Of a DNA stretch of 64,000 nt, positions 56,418 to 64,000 are shown piece by piece. How positions within the stretch are numbered: position 1 is the first letter of the stretch; the number at the start of each line of letters is the position of its first letter. Below the pieces are notes generated by a model. That model was not told the DNA's origin. It saw only the letters and a program-made list of their open reading frames with translations, and did not search any database. Source of the DNA: Synchiropus splendidus (lineage: Eukaryota; Chordata; Actinopteri; Syngnathiformes; Callionymidae); assembly GCF_027744825.2 (NCBI RefSeq), contig NC_071334.1, positions 66,685,437 to 66,749,436 of the forward strand. The letters are read 5' to 3'. The translations under genes and the position numbers were made by a program.

Positions 56418-57794
56418 CTGACAGCCATTTTAACGTCTCATTAATCCTCAAAGAACTTGAAGAAATAAAAGAAATCGAATACGTCAATACTCACCGACTG
56501 ATCTTTTCCGGAGCGCAAAAGCTGTCTCCAGATCTCCAGGCTGGAGGGAAAAGTACTTCTGAGACCTCGATACCTTCTGTGCAGGCTGGACCACAGGTTT
56601 CATCAAAGTTACAGCCAAACAGAAAAAGACTTGTTATTCAGTCAGTGTTTTTCAACCCACCATCTCTCTAAAACTTCCTGGACGGATGCTGCGTCTGATG
56701 CTGGCATGCCGGCGCATCAGAATCTCTCGTGCTGGATTGTCTTCTGGTAGGTTATACTTGTTGGTGTATGTCGTCGTCTGGATGGCAGGGAGGGAGATTA
56801 TCATTCAGCACGCTTTATCTTACTTACTTGGAAACATCATGTTGAGTTGTCCTCAGGAAATAAGCTCAGGCTAACTTCACTTCACCAAACCTTGCTCACC
56901 TTGCACATAAAAACTAGTGGTGGGATTCGATTAAAAAAAATATCTAAAAAAAACCCATTGGGTTTTATCCGCAATTCATTGTGATTTCAATATTAGACAC
57001 CAGAATGATGACATGAACCTTTTCTTTCAAAAATGCAGGTTCCCTCTCTTCTGACGACTAACTTAACAATGGAACATCACCTTCTGTCTGATCTTATACA
57101 TGTGCTTTGACAAAATATTGTGCATCTTTGTCACATCCCCAGGCAAAAACCTCCTCTTGGGTCGAGCTGCTTCTTTCCGCTCATCACTGAAGAAGCAGAG
57201 ACAAACGTTAATGGTTCACGTCTGTAATGGAAACTAAGATGGAGAAGCATGGAAAAAGAGGAGACTTACTTCAATGAGACGACAGATGGCGCTGCGCTGA
57301 TGTCTCCCATTGGTGTGTCAATAAGTTCAATGGCACTTTGCAGCTCCAGTTTCTTGTACAGAGACACTATACTGGACTCTGCCTTGTTGTCTCGCAGCAG
57401 GATGCGCCTCAAAATCCGGTCATTAAACTTTTTAAACCTGATATCAAGCAACACATCCCCATTATACAAGTTATTTATTCATAAACATGAGGTTTATTTA
57501 GTTTCCAATCCTACTTGTCTTTCCAGTAGTAGTGGCTCCACTGACCACAGAGGTCCTCGATGCCACAAACAATGTGCTCCATCACCTCAACAGAAAAAAA
57601 CAATAAGTAAATTGGTATTTCTTGTTTGCGTAGTAACAGGTGACTCTTACCCTGTTGTGAATCTCAACATTAATGGTGTGCAAATCTTTGTTGGTTCTCC
57701 TGATGTTTATGTATTCCACTATTGGGCGGATGCTGATTCCCTGGTGAGCAACAAGTGATCGTTGGTTTCACAGAAAAAGAAAGGCAAGCGACAA

Positions 57795-57849
<55 letters not shown>

Positions 57850-59921
57850 TTATCTATGTATCTATCTATCTATCTTTCTATCTATCCATCTATCTATCTA
57901 TCTATCTACCTCTATATAGCTCATTGACTTTTTGTATTGCAGGTTGTGCAGTGTGACACGCTCATTCAACTCTGGATAGGATGAGATCACAATTGATGGC
58001 CCCTCACCTCTTACAACAATTAAATTAAATGGAATTTCCCCAAAGTTGGCTAAATAAAGATATCTTATAATATATTACATGTATTTAAATGGTCAGTTTT
58101 AGGCATGGATGTTTACGCCGTTCGACCAGCTTTGTGTTAAGTGCTCAAGATTTGTCTTTGTCTCAAGACCACTTCTATTTCCAGTCTCGGTCTCAAAAGG
58201 ATTTTTACTCTTGTTTTGGTCTCGGAATGGGTGGACTCAGCATTCTATTCAAGAGTAGTCAAGACCGACGGAGAAAACTGTAAAGGTAAAAGAAGGATTC
58301 TGGATTTTTGTTCAGTTTAGTTTAGTTTTTCCTTTGATATTTATCCTTATATATATATACTTGGTCTTGGTCTTCTCTCGGTGTCGATACTCTCCAGTCT
58401 CGATAATGTCTTGATAATGCATATTTTACACAAGATATTTCTAATCTTCTTTTTGTTTTCATCCATTCATGTTAATTTGTACTCACTTGAATGAAGACTG
58501 TGAAAATGATGATGGCGATTGAAGCGGTGACAAACAGGTTCTTGCGGTTGATGGTGTCAGGAAGGGTGAAGACCAAAGCAAAGCAGATGGCCCCTCGCAA
58601 GCCGCCATAGGCCAGACCGCACTGGTCCCTGAAGTTGAATGGTATAGTCCTAAACGGGTTGATGATCTGGGACAGAACCAGGATTCCTGCGGGGGACAGA
58701 TAACCAGATTCTGTTTATTTTTTTGGCAAATATAAGTAATTAACGTCTCTCACCAAGTCCTCTCCAGATGAACGCGAAGAGCAATGTGAAGAGAATGTAG
58801 GCCCAGTTCCACTCATGTTCACTGGTAATGGTCACCACACCCAGGAAAAAGAAGATGAGGGTCTCGGAGATAGCGGCCAGCATCTTGATCACATGTCGAA
58901 TGGTGGTGCAAGACCTTTGAGACACGTTCTCCTCCACGTAGTACTTCATGGTTATAGCACATATTATAATTCTGCAGAAGCCAGGAGAGTCAGACTTAAA
59001 GCGGGTAAAAAAAAAAAAACTGAAAGGATTTTAAAGTTTCTGAAGAAGGGTCATGGAGGAGCAATTATATTAGGAATAGCAACAATATTGTTTATAGCGA
59101 AGTTGCTTTGTACGATAAATAAATAAACAGGGAAAAGTACAATAGGATTTAAAAAAAATAAAAACTTCATACTTTAAGAGAAAAGCCATATAACTACTCA
59201 TCAATTTGATTTAAAGACACAACGAAGATATTTAGCAGGTTGAGGAGGAACTAAATCAAGTCCATAAAAATGAAAGTATATATTTTTTCTTTAACATTAA
59301 TATAATTTGATCACTTACATATGAGGGTCAAATTCATTTAGGAAGGCAGTCATGCTTTGGGTTGAGTCTAATGAATCATAAAATGTGGGGGGGAAAAATA
59401 AAATTATAAATATAAAAAAAATAAATAAAGTGTTCACACATATGTGAATTGGAATAGAAAGAAAAAATAAGAGACTACCACAATGGCTTCATTGTACATC
59501 TAAGTGTAACCAGGCGGGGAAAATCAGCGTTCATTTCAACGTTAGTCTGTCTTTAAGAATAGTTGACTACAACTATGATGTCATTTTGTAGTTTTATGTA
59601 GCGTCAATATTAGATTCAACGAACTGATGGGTATCCTACGGAAGCTTAGAGCTACTCAGAGCTGCCCATAATACAGTCATGTTTTAAAATAGCGTGATGC
59701 AGATCCAAAATATATGTACCCTAAATGGCAGGTTTGAGCTTCCATCGATTCAATGACAAGTAGATTTTTCTTCACACTAGAGGGTGCTCTTGGATAGTGT
59801 GTTACATCCGCATTTTCCTTATAGAGGGATTTCCATTCGTCTGATGGAGACACACGCATCCCTTGTTGTCTGGTGCCTAGATTCTCTCAGGTCAGATCTT
59901 CACTTTATATATATATACTTC

Positions 59922-60005
<84 letters not shown>

Positions 60006-60201
60006 GCTGTTTGTGGTTGTAGGGCGAAAGCTGTGAGGGAATGGCATCGTGGCCTGATAGGATTTAAATGTTCTACAGGTTGGGGCATGCAGCAGATTCG
60101 GGCTTGTCATACCTGCTGAGACAATATTTGCTGTGGATCCTACTACTTCGTCCCAAAACGTGTTCCCATGCAGCACTTAGTCCTAAACACAACCCAATTT
60201 T

Positions 60202-60251
<50 letters not shown>

Positions 60252-60292
60252 CATGTATATTTTCATATATATTGACATGTTAAAAACAAAAA

Positions 60293-60330
<38 letters not shown>

Positions 60331-62829
60331 TTTTTTCATGTATATTTCATATATATTGACATGTTCTTAGAAACAAAAAACGTATTTTGTAAATGGCCTT
60401 TAAAGTAGTAGTTAAAGCAACATTCTGTTTTGCCTGATGGTAAACTTTTGAACTTTTGTAATACATCCGGTATTGTGGATATCTAGTAAGAGGCCACACT
60501 AGATTTTTTTTTTTTTTTTTTTTTTTCAGAAGTGCAATGATTTCCCACTCACGCCAAGACGCTGGAGATGGCGAATAGCTCAGCCACCAGGTAGGCCAAG
60601 TAGCTGTACATGATCACAAAGAGAGGCTCGATCTGACGGACATTGTGAGTGAATCGTGTGGTGAAGGCTGCCACAAATCCAAACAGCAGACCGAAGAGAA
60701 GACCTCCGACCCCTACGACAAGGAACCGGGCTATGCCAAGAAAGACATCGCTGGATTCAACACTGGGCATGTCTGCCACGAAGGAGAACATGCTGTAGAG
60801 CGCCTGCAGAAAGACACATCAGAGAATATCAGAGGTAAATCATAGAGGTAATTGTCTTGTTAACTGTCGGTCAACTTCTTTTTCAGATGCAAAGTGGCTG
60901 AGCTGGTTTAACGACCCAGTTCTTGAGCATTAGCTACAAGCGATGGCTGGACTTCCTGCACTTGCATGCTTCGACTGTGACATGCTGGAAGACTCAACTT
61001 ACAGGGATCACGATGAGCAATGGAGTCCAACAAGTGAGCGCCCAACCACTGCAGTTTCAGTGGGGGTGGAAAGTGATGTTTCCACCCAGAAACTGGAGGA
61101 ACAAGACCAGAAGCACGCCGCAGTCTCTCATTCACACACCTGCCATTTAGCCTGACATATATGTGTTATTCATTCCTACATTATTTTTCCTCTACATGAT
61201 GAGATTCAGTACACAGCTTGAAAATTGTCGCAGATTTTTTTTAAGCATTTTAAAGTCTACATTTTTAATACCATTTTAGTATGATTTCACATTAACCGTG
61301 TCCACACTTTTTAAAGCATTGAACCACTGAAATGGTTGTTAAAATCCAGATTTAGAGCACTGTTTCAAGAAGCCTCATCAGCCCATCACTGGGTTTCATG
61401 AAACTGTTCTAATTTTCAAAGGCCACTTGATGGCATTGTCTACTGTTGAGCTGCAACTAACAACAACAATTAATAGACTAGAACAAATTGAACTTGTCCA
61501 CAAGTCTAACATGACTAAAAAAGAAAAGGAAAAAACTGTATGTTTGCTGTTTTGAAACTCTATATTTTAATTTTCACTGATCAAAATGTGATGTGAAAGG
61601 TATGTTTGATCTTTGATGCGTTGCATACATCGCATGAAAGATTAAATGATTTGGGGCACTATGGTTGCAGAGTGACAGCCATTTCTTCTCTTATTGCGCA
61701 CATGCGGAAAACGGTTCAGTGATAACATGACTCATGAATCTGTCAGTGACTAAATGAATTGTTGTATATCATCGAGTCCTTGTCTGGTGTATACCTCACA
61801 TCCCTTTTTTTAGCAAGGAGAGCGACCTACTGACCTCTGGATATCAGGACCATGCTTCATGAAATCACATCAATCACCAAGTGATAGAAATGAATGGACT
61901 TTTTTGGGGAAACTCACCACTGTGACAGCATCATTGAAGAGTCCCTCAGCAAATATCACGATATACAGCTGCTCATTCACAGCAATGTCATCAAACACAT
62001 TTAGTGCCGCCACAGGGTCCACAGCTGAGATGATGGAGGCAAACAATAAATTTTCCTGGGATGATTAAAAAAAGAAACATTAATACTTTTTCATTCAGTC
62101 ACTGCTGTGGTTAATCTGAATCATATCACCATTGAAGTTGCTTACTGACCTGCAGGTTAATATCCTGGACACCAAATGCCTCAATTTGACAGATTGCAAA
62201 CAGAGAAAGCCCAATACCAATGCTGTTCCACAGAGTTCCCACCACGGCGTACCACAGCACCGTGCCCACGTTCTCAAAGAAGGGCCTGGTAGGTATGAAG
62301 TAGCCATTTTCCAGGACGATGGGGGGCAGCATGTATAAGAAGAAGACATTGGTTGATAGAACCGCGGGGGGTTCCTCTTTCACTGAGTGCATGATGGCAC
62401 CAACGATGAGACCAATGGAAATCAGGAGACATGATTCAGGGATCCAGATAGTGATTTTATGGTAAATATGGAAACCTAGAGCGACAGCAAACATGAAGCT
62501 ACTCAGAAACTTAAACCATTTCAAGCAAAGAAGAAGGTGAACGTACCGATTTTTGCAAAGGAGGCCAAGAGTACCCACAAAGTGAACTCAAATGGGACCT
62601 GTATGCGTGGGTAGTCCATTGTAAACACGGGAAGGTGAGCCCTTTCTTCATCTGGAAAGGCCTGGGGTTGGTTGATTTCAGGGTCAACAGGTCCAAAAAT
62701 CGGGACGTTTGTTGGTGCTGAAGTTTTCGATTCATCAATCTCGCTTTTCCCTCCAACGCAGTAGAGGGCAAGGATCAAGAGAAGAAAGACCAACCCTTGT
62801 CTACATGCAGGGATAATTAAGAAAGCCAT
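56065..62829 (-). CDS. slc9a2: slc9a2: Na+/H+ exchanger NHE2-like, complete coding gene (13 exons)
   Basis: Plasma-membrane electroneutral Na+/H+ antiporter of the NHE2/NHE4 branch, used by epithelia for acid extrusion and salt uptake. Thirteen exons join in phase to 800 aa (human NHE2 is 812). ATG 62829 was chosen because the frame above it has no ATG and its context is strong (G at -3 and +4). A hydrophobic N-terminal segment covers residues 1-25, about 12 membrane helices run to about 485, then a cytoplasmic tail with the CHP/calmodulin-type region [17 protein letters not shown] and the [18 protein letters not shown] block. PPIVL, SAVDPVA, NDAVTV and [12 protein letters not shown] are intact. 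NHE2 is favoured over NHE4 by [14 protein letters not shown] and [12 protein letters not shown], although LENGYF is NHE4-like. It lies upstream of dpp10 on the same strand. Confidence 0.92.
56495..56576 (-). CDS. slc9a2: slc9a2 exon 12
   Basis: Acceptor gcacag|AAG, donor GTCG|gtgagt. [20 protein letters not shown] then ALRKRSV aligns with NHE2 TSTSRYLSLPKN...LQKRRTISI. Confidence 0.85.
56661..56777 (-). CDS. slc9a2: slc9a2 exon 11
   Basis: Acceptor tccag|ACG, donor ATG|gtgggt, 39 codons. [20 protein letters not shown] and [19 protein letters not shown] match NHE2 TLSYNRHSL...AKEILIRRRHSLRESIRK. The donor is less certain than the acceptor. Confidence 0.88.
56778..57080. other. slc9a2: slc9a2 intron 10
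   Basis: 303 bp; nothing recognised. Confidence 0.75.
57081..57186 (-). CDS. slc9a2: slc9a2 exon 10
   Basis: Acceptor cttcag|T, donor AAG|gtgatg. [20 protein letters not shown] and [15 protein letters not shown] align with NHE2 [29 protein letters not shown]. Confidence 0.92.
57270..57437 (-). CDS. slc9a2: slc9a2 exon 9
   Basis: Acceptor atatcag|G, donor TTGAA|gtaagt. [40 protein letters not shown] and [15 protein letters not shown] align with NHE2 residues after the last helix. Confidence 0.96.
57515..57585 (-). CDS. slc9a2: slc9a2 exon 8
   Basis: Acceptor gttgag|GTG, donor GACAA|gtagga. [20 protein letters not shown] then WKDK, the juxtamembrane CHP-binding-type segment. Confidence 0.94.
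57651..57740 (-). CDS. slc9a2: slc9a2 exon 7
   Basis: Acceptor caccag|GGA, donor AGG|gtaaga, 30 codons. [20 protein letters not shown] matches NHE2 GITIRPLVEFLDVKRSNKK at the end of the last helix. Confidence 0.95.
57741..58486. other. slc9a2: slc9a2 intron 6
   Basis: Holds a (TCTA)n tract (57795-57908). A GTCTCGG/CTTGGTCT-rich stretch at about 58110-58400 resembles a dispersed fish repeat also hinted at near 8130 and 21720. Confidence 0.7.
57795..57908. repeat. (TCTA)n microsatellite
   Basis: About 114 bp of TCTA tetramers with a few substitutions. Confidence 0.95.
58487..58686 (-). CDS. slc9a2: slc9a2 exon 6 (YGGLRGA)
   Basis: Acceptor ccgcag|GA, donor CAA|gtgagt, residues 406-472. [40 protein letters not shown] and [27 protein letters not shown] includes the conserved Arg needed for exchange in NHEs. 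Confidence 0.97.
58754..58971 (-). CDS. slc9a2: slc9a2 exon 5
   Basis: Acceptor ctgcag|A, donor CTTG|gtgaga. Encodes [40 protein letters not shown] and [20 protein letters not shown]. The EENVSQ and SETLIF motifs are conserved in NHE2/4. Confidence 0.96.
59925..60003. repeat. (AT)n microsatellite
   Basis: About 79 bp of AT dinucleotides. Confidence 0.95.
60207..60380. repeat. duplicated (AT)n-T-run unit
   Basis: (AT)n then a T-run, then CATGTATATTTTCATATATA and TTGACATGTT, repeated once with small changes (60207-60281 and 60298-60366). A local tandem duplication of about 85 bp. Confidence 0.7.
60553..60803 (-). CDS. slc9a2: slc9a2 exon 4
   Basis: Acceptor ctgcag|GCG, donor TTGGC|gtgagt. 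Encodes [52 protein letters not shown] and [20 protein letters not shown], membrane helices typical of NHE2. Confidence 0.96.
60804..61917. other. slc9a2: slc9a2 intron 3
   Basis: About 1.1 kb. Contains family A MITE copy 5 at about 61384-61445; otherwise nothing recognised. Confidence 0.75.
61384..61445. mobile_element. short inverted-repeat MITE, family A copy 5
   Basis: GGGTTTCATGAAACTGTTCT and AATTTTCAAAGGCCACTTGA match the family A arm. The second arm was not identified. Confidence 0.5.
61918..62055 (-). CDS. slc9a2: slc9a2 exon 3 (ion-binding core)
   Basis: Acceptor tcccag|GAA, donor GTG|gtgagt, residues 204-249. Contains [20 protein letters not shown] and [12 protein letters not shown]. 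Glu240 and Asn244-Asp245 correspond to the essential NHE1 Glu262 and Asn266-Asp267. FGS to FAS and FGES to FAEG are departures from usual NHE2. Confidence 0.95.
62150..62475 (-). CDS. slc9a2: slc9a2 exon 2 (inhibitor-site helix)
   Basis: Acceptor ctctag|GT, donor CAG|gtcagt, residues 95-203. Contains [40 protein letters not shown] and [20 protein letters not shown]. The PPIVLDAGYF motif, linked to Na+ and amiloride-class inhibitor sensitivity in NHE1, reads [10 protein letters not shown] here. Confidence 0.96.
62547..62829 (-). CDS. slc9a2: slc9a2 exon 1 (signal/first helix)
   Basis: ATG 62829 to donor ATCG|gtacgt. It encodes a hydrophobic start ([20 protein letters not shown]), a variable extracellular linker, then [20 protein letters not shown], which matches NHE2 [20 protein letters not shown]. 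An in-frame extension to 62847 has no ATG. Confidence 0.93.
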
Positions 62830-63560
62830 TTCTTTACGCCAATGCAAGTTTGAGTCAAAAAAAAAAAAAAGTTAAAAAGATTAAAAATCACAGCATTGTG
62901 GGAGGCTTTTTTTGCATGTAATTTTGTTCATTTCCAATCTTGTCAGTCCCTTCTGCAATTTGTAATGAAGGTATTCCCAAACAAAGTTTCCATTTTCAAT
63001 CTCCAGAGATTTAGTCCTTTCGTAGCTCGATCAGTTGCAAAGAATTTCTGGTTTGACAGTTGTCAAACCTGCTTGCCACTAAAGCTACTCCTGCTGGGTG
63101 GAGCTCAAAGGGGCCATGTTTTTAGGGAAATCAATGACACAAATGGCTCTTATGTTTGGTCAAACATGAAATTTTATTTCATCAGAAGTCAGCAGAATCA
63201 CAAATTCACTTAGTAACTTCTTTTTCATACATGCGGAAGTTTATATGGGAAAAGCTGTGGTTTCAAATGCCCACCACGTGAGGGCGGTAAAAACCTGGAT
63301 TTACGTTGGTCGTTCGGCCACGCAGAGCAATTCTTTTGAATTACTGATTATTTTTTTAATATGGCTTGTTTTGATGTAGAAAAAGTCAACTTAGTCGACT
63401 ACTACTGATGTGAAAATGATTAGGAAAAATACTACTACTACAAAAAAAACATAATAATTAAAAAAAAATAAAAATAACTGAGACATTTATGTCTCTGTAT
63501 TGTTGTTATTTAATGTACATTCAGTATCATGGTGTCATTTATTACTATGTTTGCATGCAT
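62830..63560. other. upstream of slc9a2
   Basis: Must contain the slc9a2 5'UTR and promoter, or an intron if a non-coding first exon lies further up. No TATA box or other site was assigned. Otherwise AT-rich with no gene seen. Confidence 0.5.
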
Positions 63561-63579
63561 TTAATTGACGTTCTCTGTT

Positions 63580-63740
63580 GACAGCGCTTGCCGGTCTGCG
63601 TAATGACGTCACTTCGCCAGCGTCGGCGGCGTCACGGACGTGTGTCGCTGTTGGGACTGCAGCCTGTGCTCAGTGGGGTCCGCTCGTCTCACTTTGTTTA
63701 TGTGCTACATACGGATATACATCCGACCGTCGACGCCGAA
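63580..63740 (+). promoter_or_regulatory. CpG-rich promoter and possible first exon of a plus-strand gene
   Basis: A CpG-dense block in an AT-rich setting contains a perfect palindromic cAMP-response element, TGACGTCA, at 63604-63611. It is followed by a strong plus-strand splice donor, GAACTG|gtaagt, near 63740. This looks like a TATA-less promoter with a 5'UTR exon of a gene continuing past the window. The short open frames across it match nothing I recognise. It could also be a bidirectional or distal promoter for slc9a2. Confidence 0.4.
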
Positions 63741-64000
63741 CTGGTAAGTGGCTCTTCCCTGTTGAATTTAGTTTAATTCCAAGTCACAGATTGAGTTTCT
63801 TAAAAACTCAGAAATCGAAGGCGATAGTTCCTGTAAAACTATTCGTGTTGTTCCTTGAGTTAACGGGTCACAGCTATTCCCTCCTCAGAAACATCACGCC
63901 AGAAATTATCAAAGTGTACTTTATTGCTGTTGTTCAAGGGTTACAGAGGTGGGTGACAAAGGTTGTGCTGTGAAATACCTCAAGACTGCCGTACCATTAC

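Larger units (their letters stand above)
58972..60552. other. slc9a2: slc9a2 intron 4
   Basis: About 1.6 kb dominated by simple sequence: (AT)n at 59925-60003, 60207-60237 and 60298-60324, plus a T-run near 60507-60529. Two copies of TCATGTATATTTTCATATAT-like sequence flank the second and third AT tracts. No exon seen. Confidence 0.75.

Noticed and set aside
56237..56671. Plus-strand open frame of 144 codons
   Set aside because: It lies antisense to slc9a2 exons 12-13 and shows no family features; a shadow of the real exons.
56065..62829. Identification of the exchanger as slc9a4 or slc9a3
   Set aside because: LENGYF hints at NHE4, but [22 protein letters not shown] and the post-helix tail favour NHE2. 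NHE3 differs throughout.
62830..62847. N-terminal extension of slc9a2 starting at 62847
   Set aside because: The codon there is TTG, not ATG. The first ATG in frame is 62829 with strong context.
63578..63973. Plus-strand open frame of 131 codons in the CpG-rich block
   Set aside because: It runs through a strong splice donor and has no recognisable domain. Treated as promoter/5'UTR sequence.

Overview
This is vertebrate nuclear DNA, most likely from a teleost fish. The evidence is two spliced, minus-strand genes with GT/AG introns, products clearly related to but diverged from the mammalian proteins, and an interspersed-repeat mix typical of fish: Rex1/L2-type LINE ends with short tandem tails, hAT and other inverted-repeat MITEs, and many (AT)n tracts. 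No bacterial, phage or CRISPR features were seen. All exon coordinates below were derived by hand from splice sites, reading-frame phase and remembered protein families; no search was run.

Gene 1 is dpp10 (inactive dipeptidyl peptidase 10, an auxiliary subunit of Kv4 potassium channels). Its coding exons run on the minus strand from an alternative first exon at 52107-52166 (MNQTA-type, DPP10a-like) or 38652-38708 (MTA-type) down to the stop at 2237. The other 26 exons are shared. All 27 exons of each form join in phase, giving 793 aa (MTA form) or 794 aa (MNQTA form). The exons encode a short cytoplasmic tail, one membrane helix, a beta-propeller and an alpha/beta-hydrolase domain. The catalytic serine position is Asp, while the Asp and His positions of the triad are kept.

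Gene 2 is an slc9a2 (NHE2)-like Na+/H+ exchanger, also on the minus strand, with 13 coding exons between 62829 (ATG) and 56065 (stop), 800 aa. It lies upstream of dpp10 in the same orientation, with about 3.9 kb between its stop codon and the first dpp10 coding exon. Both products are membrane proteins, but nothing here indicates that they work together.

Layout: 1-2236 is the dpp10 3' flank. 2237-38708 holds the dpp10 body; its largest shared intron is 20990-31532, and the intron between exon 1b and exon 2 is 32567-38651. 38709-52106 is the long first intron of the DPP10a form, with no recognisable gene. 52167-56064 is intergenic. 56065-62829 is slc9a2. 62830-64000 is upstream sequence that ends in a CpG-rich, CRE-containing stretch which may be the promoter and first exon of a plus-strand gene leaving the window.

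Non-coding sequence is rich in mobile elements: a Rex1-like LINE with a 10-bp target duplication, a 208-bp hAT MITE with a perfect 8-bp target duplication, a palindromic MITE-like element at 48.4-48.9 kb, a five-copy short inverted-repeat family, a three-copy unrecognised repeat of about 1 kb, and a perfect 32-bp-arm hairpin next to a (TA)n tract. No wholly new gene system was found. The most notable points are the alternative dpp10 first exons, the dpp10 active-site change and the substitutions in the exchanger's transport core.
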